Assembly (NCBI GenBank): GCA_019313105.1
Contig: JAFDBW010000223.1
Span: forward strand, 1 to 8,806
Source of the DNA: Deltaproteobacteria bacterium
Lineage (GTDB): Bacteria > Desulfobacterota > Desulfuromonadia > Desulfuromonadales > BM103
DNA: 8,806 bases
Direction of reading: 5' to 3'
This document shows, in pieces, positions 1 through 7,190 of the stretch. The position numbers were made by a program, and so were the translations under genes. Position 1 is the stretch's first letter; every line of letters begins with the position of its first letter. The notes beneath the pieces were generated by a model. That model was not told the origin of the DNA. It made no database searches and saw nothing but the letters and a program-made list of their open reading frames with translations.

Positions 1-765
1 CAGAAACTCGCGGTTTGCCGGGACATCACGGAGCGCAACAAGGCGGAAATGGATTTACAGGAAGCCAATCGCGAACTCGACGCTTTCGTACACTCGGTGT
101 CCCATGACCTGCGGGGAATTCTTGCGCCGGTTGTCACCTACATCGACTTTCTGCGCCTGACGTACGCAGATGTGCTTGACCAGCAGGTCCTGCAGATTCT
201 CACCGAGGCAGAACACCAGAGTGAGCGGGCCATCGCCCTGCTCGACGACCTTCTCGACCTGGCTCTGGTCAGCCATATCAAGCCCGGAGAGCATACGACC
301 GATGCCAACATGATCGTCGATGAGATCCTGCTTGAACAAGCGCTCGAAAAGTCCGATCACCCTGAGATCATGGTCGACTCGCTGCAGCAGACCTGGCTGC
401 CGGAGACCTTCGTTTACCAGATCTTCTCGAATTTGCTCGGCAACGCCTGCCGGTACGCTCCCGTGGACAGTGGCCCGATCAAAGTCGGCTGCTGGGACGA
501 AGCGAACCAGGTCACTTACTACGTCCAGGATCACGGACCCGGCGTCCCGCTCAAGGAAAGCGAACAGATTTTTGACATCTTCTTTCGCGGCAAGTCCTCC
601 CAGGGCCATCGCGGTACAGGCGTCGGCCTGGCGATTGTCCGCAAGATTGCCATAAGGTGTACCGGGCAGGCATGGGTCGAACAGACCCCTGGCGGTGGCG
701 CGACATTCTGCGTGTCGTTACCCAAAGTCCCCGCCTTTGGTCAGAGCGCCCCGGACAAGTCCTGA
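1..765 (+). CDS. Sensor histidine kinase, C-terminal part (5' end outside window)
   Basis: The frame is open from base 1, so the gene starts upstream. The first visible residues (VCRDITERNKAE) are the usual end of a PAS/PAC sensor domain leading into the dimerisation helix. Numbering from the Met codon at 49: the phospho-acceptor H-box is SHDLR with His19; the HATPase domain follows with N-box NLLGNACRYAP (Asn132), G1 box DHGPGVP (161-167), F-box IFDIFFRG (174-181) and G2 box GTGVGLAI (189-196). All catalytic boxes are intact, so an active autokinase is expected. No membrane segment and no receiver domain lie in the visible part, and no response regulator follows, so its partner and signal are unknown. 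The gene ends with TGA 33 nt before the glycosylase gene, in the same reading frame. The ATG at 49 is internal and should not be taken as the start. Family assignment is secure; the specific pathway is not. Confidence 0.93.
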   Translation, partial: QKLAVCRDITERNKAEMDLQEANRELDAFVHSVSHDLRGILAPVVTYIDFLRLTYADVLDQQVLQILTEAEHQSERAIALLDDLLDLALVSHIKPGEHTTDANMIVDEILLEQALEKSDHPEIMVDSLQQTWLPETFVYQIFSNLLGNACRYAPVDSGPIKVGCWDEANQVTYYVQDHGPGVPLKESEQIFDIFFRGKSSQGHRGTGVGLAIVRKIAIRCTGQAWVEQTPGGGATFCVSLPKVPAFGQSAPDKS

Positions 766-798
766 TTCAGCCAGATCCGAACCGGAGCATGGTCGGCC

Positions 799-1479
799 AT
801 GACACTCCTTCCTCAGAGATTGATCCACAAGATTCAGCAGCAACTCAACGAACATTTCGGGCCGCTTGCCTGGTGGCCGGCAGACACCCCTTTCGAAGTC
901 GCCGTCGGCGCGATTTTGACCCAGAACACGGCCTGGAGAAATGTGGAATACGCTATCGACAACCTCAAACACGCCGGGGTCATCTGTCCGGAAGCGCTTG
1001 CCGAACTTGCTCTCGGCAAACTGGAACAGCTGATCAGGCCGGCCGGTTTTTTCCGACAAAAAGCCTGCCGCCTGCAGAACCTGGCCCGACACCTGGTCAA
1101 TCACTGGGATGGAGACGTGACCGCCCTATGCAGTGGGCCCCTTCCTGAAGCCAGGAACAGGCTCCTGGCCCTGGCGGGAATCGGTCCGGAGACGGCCGAC
1201 TCGATCCTTCTCTACGCAGCAGCACGCCCCAGTTTCGTGGTTGACGCTTACACCAGGCGCATCTTCCAGCGCATCGGTCTCCTGCAGGGCAACGAAAGCT
1301 ATGATCAGGTCCGCCAATTGTTCATGCAGCATCTTCCCGAAGAGGTCGCCCTGTATAACGATTACCACGCCCAGATCGTCCAGCTTGCCAAAACCTGCTG
1401 TCGCAATCAGAGCACATTATGTGCAGAATGTCCACTTGACCAGACCTGCCTGCACGCCCGTCGAAAGCAGCTTTGCTGA
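799..1479 (+). CDS. HhH-GPD DNA glycosylase, endonuclease III-related (COG2231/MagIII-like)
   Basis: A 226-aa base-excision repair glycosylase, expected to flip out and excise damaged bases in the cytoplasm. The helix-hairpin-helix is LLALAGIGPETADSILLYA (122-140) and the catalytic Asp is D149 in FVVDAYTRR. The C-terminus holds C201-x6-C208-x2-C211-x5-C217, the exact spacing of the endonuclease III iron-sulfur cluster loop. At the position of the Nth catalytic lysine (GVGRKTA) this protein has Glu131 (GIGPETA), so AP-lyase chemistry by the Nth mechanism is not expected; a monofunctional glycosylase is more likely. From family knowledge, the GIGPETADSI pattern belongs to the group that includes Helicobacter MagIII (3-methyladenine glycosylase), but the substrate here is inferred, not shown. 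The ATG at 799 has GGAG at 784-787 (11-nt spacing). The TGA of the kinase in the same frame limits any upstream extension, and no better in-frame start is seen. Probably co-transcribed with the kinase. Confidence 0.9.
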   Translation: MTLLPQRLIHKIQQQLNEHFGPLAWWPADTPFEVAVGAILTQNTAWRNVEYAIDNLKHAGVICPEALAELALGKLEQLIRPAGFFRQKACRLQNLARHLVNHWDGDVTALCSGPLPEARNRLLALAGIGPETADSILLYAAARPSFVVDAYTRRIFQRIGLLQGNESYDQVRQLFMQHLPEEVALYNDYHAQIVQLAKTCCRNQSTLCAECPLDQTCLHARRKQLC

Positions 1480-1535
1480 GCACCCGAACGGCCTGCCGAG
1501 ACGATCAATCGGCCGGGCGAAAGACCTGATTTACC

Positions 1536-1576
1536 TTGACTTATTCAGCCATTTTGATAAGTTACGGTGTTATAAA
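1536..1576 (+). promoter_or_regulatory. Possible sigma-70 promoter of ileS-lspA
   Basis: In the 129-nt gap before ileS there is a TTGACT (1536-1541) and an AT-rich TGTTATAAAT stretch (1568-1577) that reads as an extended -10 (TGn followed by TATAAA, 1571-1576). The spacing between these two is too long for a single promoter, so either the extended -10 acts alone or TTGACT pairs with GATAAG at 1556-1561 at a short spacing. No T-box leader, specifier stem or anticodon-binding motif is visible, and there is not enough room for one. Confidence 0.35.
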
Positions 1577-1608
1577 TCTGAACCAACAGGGGCCCGCGGA
1601 GCTGAATT

Positions 1609-4383
1609 ATGGATTACAAAGAGACTCTCAACTTACCGGTCACAGATTTCCCGATGCGCGGCAACCTGCCACAGCGCGAACCTGAGATCATGCAGCACTG
1701 GGCCGAGCTCGAGCTTGACCGCAAGGTCAGCGAGCCGAGCCCCGGCAAACCGAACTTCACCCTGCACGATGGCCCTCCCTATGCGAACGGCAATATTCAT
1801 ATCGGGCACGCGCTGAACAAGATCCTCAAGGACATTGTCATCAAGAGCAAGCGCATGCAGGGCTTCTACGCACCTTACGTGCCGGGCTGGGATTGCCACG
1901 GCTTGCCGATCGAGCTGAAAGTCGACCAGAAACTCGGCAACAAGAAGCGCGAGATGAGCAAGGCAGAAGTCCGCAAGGAGTGCCGCGCTTACGCCCAGGA
2001 ATGGGTCGAAATCCAGAGCGAGGAGTTCCGGCGTCTCGGCATCTTCGGCGACTGGCAGCACCCGTACCTGACGATGACCACCGATTACGAGGCGGCCACG
2101 GCACGCGAGCTGGCACGATTTGCCGAGCGGGACAGCCTCTACAAGGGACGCAAGCCGATTCACTGGTGTTCGTCCTGTGTCACGGCACTGGCTGAGGCGG
2201 AAGTCGAGTATGACGACCACACCTCACCGTCAATCTACGTCAAATTTGCTTACCGGGATGAACTGCCGGCCGGCTTCGCCGAACTCTCCGGCAAGCCCCT
2301 GTCGTTCGTCATCTGGACCACGACACCCTGGACGATTCCGGCCAACCTTGCGGTCTGCCTGCACCCGGAACTGCCCTATGTCGCCGTTGACACCGGCAGT
2401 GAACTGCTGGTCATGGCTGAGGGCCTCTACGAAAAAGTTCTCGCCGAGCTGAAAATCACCGATTACACGGTCGTCAAAACCTTTCAGGCAGAGGCCTTCG
2501 AAAAACGCGCCTGCCGTCATCCGATCTATGACCGCGTCTCGCTCCTGGTCCTCGGCGACTATGTCACCCTGGAAGCCGGCACCGGTTGCGTTCACACCGC
2601 CCCGGGACACGGTCACGATGACTACCTGACCGGTCTGCGCTACAACCTTGAAATCTACAACCCGGTCGACGACTACGGTCGCTATCGCAAGGACCTTGAA
2701 TTCTTCGGCGGCGAGAAGGTTCCGGCGGTCAATCCGCAGGTCTCTGCCAAGTTGGCCGAAGTCGGCGCCCTGCTTGGCGAGGACAAGGTTGCACACAGTT
2801 ACCCGCACTGCTGGCGCTGCAAAAAGCCAATCATATTCCGCGCCACCGAGCAGTGGTTCATCTCGATGGAGGCAAACCAGCTGCGCAAGAAGGCGCTTGA
2901 ACACATCAACGACGTGCAATGGATCCCGCACTGGGGTCGCGAACGTATCTACAACATGATCGAAAACCGTCCCGACTGGTGCATCAGCCGCCAGCGCAGC
3001 TGGGGCGTGCCGATCACGGTGTTTTATTGCGACAAGTGCGACGAGGCGTTGGCTGACGGCAAGGTCATGCACCATGTCGCCGACCTCTTTGAAGCAGGCG
3101 GCAGCGACATCTGGTTTGAAAAGGACGCCGGGGAACTCCTCCCCACAGGCACCATCTGCGCCGGTTGCGGACACGACAGGTTCCGCAAGGAGATGGATAT
3201 TCTCGATGTCTGGTTCGATTCCGGCGTCTCCTACGCCGCCGTGGTGGAAAAGAACCCGCAGCTGCAGTCGCCGGCAGACCTCTATCTCGAAGGCAGCGAC
3301 CAGCATCGCGGCTGGTTCCACTCCAGCTTGCTGGCGTCGGTCGGCACCCGTGACGCCGCACCATACAAGGAGGTTTTGACACACGGCTTTGTCCTCGATG
3401 AAAAGGGTCGCCCGATGTCCAAGTCGGTCGGCAACGTGGTTGCACCGGAAAAAGTCATCAAACAGTACGGCGCCGAGATCCTGCGCCTCTGGGTCGCCAC
3501 CCAGGACTACCGCAACGACACCCGCGTCGGTGATGCCATCCTCAAGCAGGTTTCCGAGGCCTATCGCCGCATCCGCAATACGGCCCGCTACATCCTCGGT
3601 AATATCCACGATTTCGATCCGACCACCGACAGCGTTGCAGACCATGAGCTGCTCGAAATCGATCGCTGGGCCCTGTCAAAACTCGAGGGTCTGGTGAGTC
3701 GGGTCCTGAAGGCCTACGAGGCCTATGACTTCCACGTGCTGTACCACGCAGTGCACAATTTCTGCGCCGTCGACATGAGCGCTTTCTACCTCGACGTACT
3801 CAAGGACCGGCTCTACACCTCTACGAAGCAGGGGCCGGCGCGCCGCAGGGCGCAGACCGCCATGTATCGCATCCTCGACGCTCTGACCAGGATGATGGCA
3901 CCGGTCCTGTCGTTTACCGCCGATGAGATCTGGAGTTTCATGCCCGGTGAGCGCGAGGCAAGTGCCCACCTTGCAGAATTCCCGAGATTTGCAGCCAGTC
4001 GGGTTGATGTCGAGCTGGAAGCCAAGTATGAACGCCTGCTGGCGGTGCGCAGTGACGTCGCCAAGGTCCTGGAACTGGCGCGCGCCGAAAAAACCATCGG
4101 CCATCCCCTGGACGCCCGGGTTGAACTGGCCGCCGGAGGGGACCTCGGTGCGCTGCTGCAAAACGAGGCCGGGCAACTGGCCAGCCTGTTCATCGTCTCG
4201 CAGGTCGATCTCTGCGACAGCCTGGAGCACAGCACAACCGGCGAGAATCTGCCGGAACTGCAGATTCGAGTGAGCAAGGCCGCAGGAGAGAAATGTTCAC
4301 GCTGTTGGAACTACGCCACATCTGTCGGTGAACACACCGAGCATCCGGAGATCTGCCACCGGTGCCTTGAAGCTCTTGCCTGA
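1609..4383 (+). CDS. ileS: Isoleucyl-tRNA synthetase, bacterial type with C-terminal zinc finger
   Basis: A 924-aa class I aminoacyl-tRNA synthetase that charges tRNA-Ile with isoleucine and hydrolyses mischarged valine. The HIGH signature is at 64-67 within DGPPYANGNIHIGHALN. The CP1 editing domain shows WTTTPWTIPAN (236-246) and GHGHDDY (333-339). A first CxxC lies at 401-404 (HCWRC), and a second zinc knuckle is formed by CxxC pairs at 474-477 and 517-520. The KMSKS loop reads PMSKS (602-606), with Pro in place of the first Lys; the loop otherwise looks intact. The anticodon-binding domain follows, and the C-terminus carries the zinc site C896-x2-C899...C916-x2-C919 typical of bacterial IleRS. 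Length is normal for the family. The ATG at 1609 has GGAG at 1598-1601, 7 nt upstream, and the N-terminus (MDYKETLNLPVTDFPMRGNLP) matches the family start. lspA follows after 28 nt, a common bacterial pairing. Confidence 0.98.
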   Translation: MDYKETLNLPVTDFPMRGNLPQREPEIMQHWAELELDRKVSEPSPGKPNFTLHDGPPYANGNIHIGHALNKILKDIVIKSKRMQGFYAPYVPGWDCHGLPIELKVDQKLGNKKREMSKAEVRKECRAYAQEWVEIQSEEFRRLGIFGDWQHPYLTMTTDYEAATARELARFAERDSLYKGRKPIHWCSSCVTALAEAEVEYDDHTSPSIYVKFAYRDELPAGFAELSGKPLSFVIWTTTPWTIPANLAVCLHPELPYVAVDTGSELLVMAEGLYEKVLAELKITDYTVVKTFQAEAFEKRACRHPIYDRVSLLVLGDYVTLEAGTGCVHTAPGHGHDDYLTGLRYNLEIYNPVDDYGRYRKDLEFFGGEKVPAVNPQVSAKLAEVGALLGEDKVAHSYPHCWRCKKPIIFRATEQWFISMEANQLRKKALEHINDVQWIPHWGRERIYNMIENRPDWCISRQRSWGVPITVFYCDKCDEALADGKVMHHVADLFEAGGSDIWFEKDAGELLPTGTICAGCGHDRFRKEMDILDVWFDSGVSYAAVVEKNPQLQSPADLYLEGSDQHRGWFHSSLLASVGTRDAAPYKEVLTHGFVLDEKGRPMSKSVGNVVAPEKVIKQYGAEILRLWVATQDYRNDTRVGDAILKQVSEAYRRIRNTARYILGNIHDFDPTTDSVADHELLEIDRWALSKLEGLVSRVLKAYEAYDFHVLYHAVHNFCAVDMSAFYLDVLKDRLYTSTKQGPARRRAQTAMYRILDALTRMMAPVLSFTADEIWSFMPGEREASAHLAEFPRFAASRVDVELEAKYERLLAVRSDVAKVLELARAEKTIGHPLDARVELAAGGDLGALLQNEAGQLASLFIVSQVDLCDSLEHSTTGENLPELQIRVSKAAGEKCSRCWNYATSVGEHTEHPEICHRCLEALA

Positions 4384-4411
4384 AAGCGCCCGGGACTCGA
4401 ACCGGCTGGTT

Positions 4412-4912
4412 ATGTCTAGATACCGCATCCTCGCAATCATCAGCGCTGTCATTATCGCCCTTGACCAGGCCACCAAGCTTTACGTGGACGCCAACTTCCG
4501 GCTCCACGAATCGATGCCGGTGATCCGCGGTTTCTTCAACCTGACCTATGTCCGCAACAAGGGGGCTGCGTTCGGCATCCTTGCCGACAACGCCGTGCGG
4601 ATTCCGTTTTTCATCACCGTGTCGATCGTCGCCATGCTCGGCATCCTCTGGTATATCAATCGCATCAGGAACGACCAGAAGCTGGCAGTTTTCTCCCTGT
4701 CGCTGGTCTTTGCCGGCGCCTGCGGAAACCTGATTGACCGTGTTCGTCTCGGCGAGGTGATCGATTTTCTCGATGTCTTCTGGCAACGCTATCACTGGCC
4801 GGCTTTCAACGTTGCCGACTCGGCAATTACCGTCGGTGTCACTCTTCTGTTGATCGACATGTGGCGTGAAGACCGCAAGAAATCGACGGAAGCTTCGCAA
4901 AAGACTGAATAG
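4412..4912 (+). CDS. lspA: Lipoprotein signal peptidase II (prolipoprotein signal peptidase)
   Basis: A 166-aa inner-membrane aspartyl protease that removes the signal peptide from diacylglyceryl-modified prolipoproteins. Hydrophobic segments lie near residues 5-20, 64-82, 92-107 and 134-150. Conserved blocks are VRNKGAAFG (47-55), GNLIDRVRLGEVIDF (105-119) and FNVADSAI (132-139). The catalytic aspartates are D118 and D136, 18 residues apart as in the E. coli enzyme. The frame is open back to an ATG at 4328 inside ileS, but that would add 28 polar residues before the first membrane helix; the ATG at 4412 gives the usual length and N-terminus (MSRYRILAIISAVIIALDQ). No strong Shine-Dalgarno precedes 4412, so translation may be coupled to ileS, whose stop is 28 nt upstream. 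The lipoprotein starting at 8654 in this window would be a plausible substrate. Confidence 0.97.
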   Translation: MSRYRILAIISAVIIALDQATKLYVDANFRLHESMPVIRGFFNLTYVRNKGAAFGILADNAVRIPFFITVSIVAMLGILWYINRIRNDQKLAVFSLSLVFAGACGNLIDRVRLGEVIDFLDVFWQRYHWPAFNVADSAITVGVTLLLIDMWREDRKKSTEASQKTE

Positions 4913-4918
4913 GTTAAA

Positions 4919-4943
4919 GAGGCTGTCCCGGAGGGACTGCCTC
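4919..4943 (+). terminator. GC-rich hairpin just after lspA
   Basis: Starting 6 nt after the lspA stop, GAGGC-T-GTCCC pairs with GGGAC-T-GCCTC around a 3-nt GGA turn. This gives ten base pairs with one internal T/T mismatch. No T-tract follows, so it is more likely a 3'-end protecting or pausing hairpin that works together with the terminator at 4957-4985 than a complete intrinsic terminator. Confidence 0.5.
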
Positions 4944-4956
4944 GGATTGCTGACCA

Positions 4957-4985
4957 ATTCCGCACGTGAAGCGGGGTTTGTTTTT
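4957..4985 (+). terminator. Intrinsic terminator of the ileS-lspA unit
   Basis: ATTCCGC (4957-4963) pairs with GCGGGGT (4971-4977) over a 7-nt loop. The stem has seven pairs, two of them G-T, and is followed directly by the T-rich run TTTGTTTTT (4977-4985). The position is 45 nt past the lspA stop, with the hairpin at 4919-4943 in between. Confidence 0.6.
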
Positions 4986-5014
4986 ACCTGACAGGTGGTA
5001 TTTCTTTGAATCTT

Positions 5015-5043
5015 GGGGCAACAGATTGTTCATCTGTTGCCCC
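5015..5043. repeat. 29-nt palindrome, copy A1
   Basis: A perfect 12-bp inverted repeat, GGGGCAACAGAT and its complement, around the loop TGTTC. The + strand continues with TTTCATTTTC, so this copy could also act as a back-up terminator for lspA readthrough. Confidence 0.85.
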
Positions 5044-5259
5044 TTTCATTTTCATCTTGGATTCAAAGACAAAAGCCAGAAGGTTTAAGTTCCGCTCCTG
5101 CGGTTGCAAGCTGCCTAATAAGTGTGATCCTGCCAGCCCATATTATCAGCAGTGCGGAGAGGCCCTCTGTAACGGGCCGGCTCGTTTTCTCTGCCGTTCC
5201 TGGAAGGCATAGAACCTTCTCGAACGTCTATAGCCCTCTGCTAAGAGATGGTAATTTTG

Positions 5260-5313
5260 CATACTTTTGTTGCCGGACAAAAGTATGGCGTCCGGCAGTA
5301 CGCTAACTGCCGG
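5260..5313. repeat. Double hairpin B, copy 1
   Basis: CATACTTTTGT (5260-5270) pairs perfectly with ACAAAAGTATG (5277-5287) around TGCCGG. After GGCGT comes a second stem, CCGGCAG (5292-5298) with CTGCCGG (5307-5313). The order and wording match the double hairpin at 7000-7053 (stem TACTTTT/AAAAGTA, CCGG in the loop, GGCG spacer, then a CCGG-type stem), which identifies them as copies of one module. Confidence 0.7.
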
Positions 5314-5413
5314 TTTTGGTTTAAATCTTTGAATTTATCTAACGATATAAAATCAAACAAAACCAGGACCGGCGGGGTGCAAACCGCCGGATTTAGTTCC
5401 AGGAAAAAGAATC

Positions 5414-5442
5414 AGGACAATAGCTGGTTCATCTGTTGTCCT
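5414..5442. repeat. 29-nt palindrome, altered copy A2
   Basis: Arms AGGACAATAGCT and ATCTGTTGTCCT flank the loop GGTTC. Compared with copies A3 and A4, the fourth pair is changed from G-C to A-T in both arms together, keeping the pairing. One other pair has become T-G and one is mismatched (C5424/T5432). It closes island 1. Confidence 0.7.
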
Positions 5443-5554
5443 CCCGTCGTCAAGTCTGGTTGAACCTTATCAGCAGTTTGAGATTGTCCCGGCTGTGAAA
5501 CCTCTCTGACTTCTCAGAGTATCAGTCGCAGCAAGAGCTTTGCGGTCGAAAACT

Positions 5555-5583
5555 TTGGCAAACCAGCTCGACACTGCTATGAT
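5555..5583 (+). promoter_or_regulatory. Sigma-70 promoter with extended -10, aminotransferase gene
   Basis: TTGGCA (5555-5560, five of six matches to the -35 consensus) is separated by exactly 17 bp from TATGAT (5578-5583, five of six). The -10 is preceded by TGC (5575-5577), an extended -10 signature. Transcription would start near 5590 and leave a leader of about 35 nt. The promoter lies outside island 1. A small hairpin CTCTGA-CTTC-TCAGAG (5504-5519) sits upstream; its role is unknown. Confidence 0.6.
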
Positions 5584-5611
5584 TCCAAAGAATACCTAAA
5601 AACCTGCTCAA

Positions 5612-5617
5612 AGAGGA
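5612..5617 (+). promoter_or_regulatory. Shine-Dalgarno site that sets the TTG start of the aminotransferase
   Basis: AGAGGA lies 7 nt before the TTG at 5625. The next in-frame ATG codons (residues 22 and 25) fall inside conserved sequence and have no comparable site, so the TTG is the supported start. Confidence 0.7.
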
Positions 5618-5624
5618 CAAACCA

Positions 5625-6785
5625 TTGACCGGCAAATCCGCCATACATCTTGCCAAACGCGCGACTGAGGTCACCCCGTTTCTCGCCATGGAAATCATGG
5701 AGAGGGCCAAGCAACTCGAAACGCAGGGGCGGGAAATCATCTATCTCTGCCTCGGTGAACCGGACTTTCCGACCCCGGAGCCGATCGTCAACACCGCACG
5801 AAAGGCGATGCTGGCCGGGGAGACCCGTTACACCCATTCGCTCGGCCGGATCGAACTGCGCGAGGCGCTTTCAGACCACTATCAGCAACGCTACGGGGTC
5901 ACGGTTGACCCGGAGCAGATCATCGTCTCGTCCGGTACCAGTCCGTTGATGCTGCTGCTTTTCGCGGCACTCTGCAATCCGGGTGACGAAGTGATCCTCA
6001 CCGACCCCGGTTACGCCTGCTACCCGAACTTCATCCGCTTCGTCGGCGGCCAACCCCGTTTCCTGAAAACCCGTCCCGAACAAGGCTTTCAGCCACAGGC
6101 GGAAGAGGTCAAGATCCTGATCAACGAGCGGACACGCGCGCTGTTGATCAACTCCCCGGCCAATCCGGCTGGCTCGGTACTGTCCGGCGAGGAATTGGAA
6201 AAACTTGCCGGGCTGCCAATTCCACTGGTATCTGATGAGATCTATCACGGGCTGACCTACGAGGGCGACGAGCGCAGCATTCTCGAGTTCACGCAAGAGG
6301 CGTTCGTCCTCGGCGGTTTTTCCAAGGCCTACGCCATGACGGGCTGGCGACTCGGCTACCTGATCGCACCGCAAAGTGCCGTCCGGGCTCTGCAGACCTT
6401 TCATCAGAACGTGCTGATCAGCGCCAACAGCTTTGTCCAGCTGGCCGGCGTCACGGCTCTGCGTGAATGCGGATCATATGTTGCCGAGATGCGCGCCGAG
6501 TATAACCGCAGGCGGCGGCACCTGATCCCGCGACTCGAACAAATCGGCCTGAAGGTCCACACCAGGCCGGTCGGCGCCTTCTACGTCCTCGCCGACGCCC
6601 GGCACATCTCCAACGACTCTCTGGCGCTAGCCAGAGAGATCCTCGAAGCGACAGGCGTTGCGGTAACGCCCGGCATCGACTTCGGCCAGGGCGCAGAAGG
6701 ATTTTTACGATTTTCCTATGCGAATTCGATGGACAACCTGGATAAGGCGGTAAAACGGATTGGGGAATACTTACAAGGGAGATAG
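5625..6785 (+). CDS. Class I/II PLP-dependent aminotransferase (AspC-like fold type I)
   Basis: A 386-aa cytoplasmic transaminase. It starts at TTG 5625 behind AGAGGA; the conserved N-terminal stretch (KRATEVTPFLAMEIMERA) lies partly before the first internal ATG, supporting this start. Visible landmarks: GEPDF (44-48), SSGTSPLM (102-109, PLP phosphate region), NSPANPAG (176-183, with the PLP ring Asn at 180), SDEIY (203-207), the Schiff-base lysine K234 in GGFSKAYAMTGWRLGYL, and R362 in FLRFSYA, which would bind the substrate carboxylate. Length is normal and no catalytic residue is missing. The substrate (aspartate, alanine, aromatic or other) cannot be read from the sequence. It appears to be a single-gene transcription unit with its own promoter and a downstream hairpin, and it is bracketed by two hairpin islands that share terminal palindromes. 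Confidence 0.93.
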   Translation: MTGKSAIHLAKRATEVTPFLAMEIMERAKQLETQGREIIYLCLGEPDFPTPEPIVNTARKAMLAGETRYTHSLGRIELREALSDHYQQRYGVTVDPEQIIVSSGTSPLMLLLFAALCNPGDEVILTDPGYACYPNFIRFVGGQPRFLKTRPEQGFQPQAEEVKILINERTRALLINSPANPAGSVLSGEELEKLAGLPIPLVSDEIYHGLTYEGDERSILEFTQEAFVLGGFSKAYAMTGWRLGYLIAPQSAVRALQTFHQNVLISANSFVQLAGVTALRECGSYVAEMRAEYNRRRRHLIPRLEQIGLKVHTRPVGAFYVLADARHISNDSLALAREILEATGVAVTPGIDFGQGAEGFLRFSYANSMDNLDKAVKRIGEYLQGR

Positions 6786-6806
6786 CTTCGGAATTCAGAG
6801 GTGAAG

Positions 6807-6840
6807 TAGTGGTCCCTGCTCTCTGTGCGCGGGGCCACTA
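6807..6840 (+). terminator. Hairpin after the aminotransferase gene
   Basis: TAGTGGTCCC (6807-6816) pairs with GGGGCCACTA (6831-6840), ten pairs including one T-G, over a 14-nt loop. It lies 21 nt past the TAG stop. No T-tract follows, so it may be a Rho-type or 3'-protecting structure rather than a classic intrinsic terminator. Confidence 0.5.
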
Positions 6841-6877
6841 GGCTGCGGACAAAGTTCAAACAGACTTCATGATAGAG

Positions 6878-6906
6878 AGGGCAACAGATGATTAATCTGT
6901 TGCCCT
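6878..6906. repeat. 29-nt palindrome, copy A3
   Basis: A perfect 12-bp inverted repeat, AGGGCAACAGAT and its complement, around the loop GATTA. It opens island 2. Confidence 0.85.
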
Positions 6907-6999
6907 TGTTGATTACTTGTTGCTTTGCCTTTCTCACCCTTTGAGTGCCGCCGAACAGAATGAAATTAATCCGGGTAAACGGAGGGCGGCCTTCTTTTG

Positions 7000-7053
7000 C
7001 CTACTTTTCTTGGCCGGCAAGAAAAGTAGGGCGCCTGCCGGGCGCAACCGGCA
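7000..7053. repeat. Double hairpin B, copy 2
   Basis: CCTACTTTTCTTG (7000-7012) pairs perfectly with CAAGAAAAGTAGG (7018-7030) around GCCGG. It is followed by TGCCGG (7036-7041) paired with CCGGCA (7048-7053). Same layout as 5260-5313. Confidence 0.75.
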
Positions 7054-7103
7054 AACAATCAATCAATGCATCTGGATGCAGGGGGTGCGGACCCTGACGT
7101 CGC

Positions 7104-7136
7104 CTTACTTTCTTTGCTTGTGCGAAAGAAAGTAAG
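7104..7136. repeat. 12-bp stem-loop C in island 2
   Basis: CTTACTTTCTTT (7104-7115) pairs perfectly with AAAGAAAGTAAG (7125-7136) around a 9-nt loop. Its style resembles hairpin B (an ACTTT-rich arm) but it is not a copy of it, and island 1 has no equivalent. Confidence 0.65.
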
Positions 7137-7190
7137 CGAAGAAACACACCCCAATTCCTTGCCCGCTGCGCGGGTTCCCGATGCCGCAAA

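Larger units (their letters stand above)
5015..5442. repeat. Hairpin island 1: 428-bp non-coding composite repeat upstream of the aminotransferase
   Basis: A gene-free stretch bounded at both ends by the same 29-nt palindrome family (5015-5043 and the altered copy 5414-5442). Inside is a chain of further stem-loops: CCGC/GCGG at 5092-5103, GGCCC/GGGCC at 5161-5178, GTTC..GAAGG/CCTTC..GAAC at 5196-5225, an 11-bp stem at 5260-5287, CCGGCAG/CTGCCGG at 5292-5313 and CCGGCGG/CCGCCGG at 5369-5390. Short open frames exist (up to 97 codons) but overlap the palindromes, have no ribosome site and resemble no recognised protein. It shares the terminal palindromes and the 5260-5313 hairpin pair with the island at 6878-7341, so it is best read as a diverged copy of the same kind of non-autonomous element. 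Whether it is transcribed is not known. Confidence 0.6.

Noticed and set aside
1480..1608. T-box or other amino-acid-responsive leader before ileS
   Set aside because: Only 129 nt are available and no specifier stem, T-box bulge sequence or terminator/antiterminator pair can be seen.
2230..3645. 471-codon open frame on the - strand opposite ileS
   Set aside because: It lies wholly antisense to a well-conserved synthetase. The translation has no recognisable domain and is rich in V, D, G and R as expected from reading GC-biased codons backwards. No ribosome site was seen. Codon bias of ileS explains the lack of stops.
4328..4411. Upstream ATG extension of lspA into ileS
   Set aside because: It would add 28 polar residues ahead of the first membrane helix, which does not fit the family. 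The ATG at 4412 gives the normal length.
5006..5463. Three small open frames (68-97 codons) in island 1
   Set aside because: They overlap the palindromes, have no convincing ribosome sites, and look like no known protein.
5143..5477. 11-bp direct repeat TTATCAGCAGT at 5143-5153 and 5467-5477
   Set aside because: Too short to be meaningful alone in a window of this size, and it does not coincide with the island borders (the second copy is 25 nt outside).
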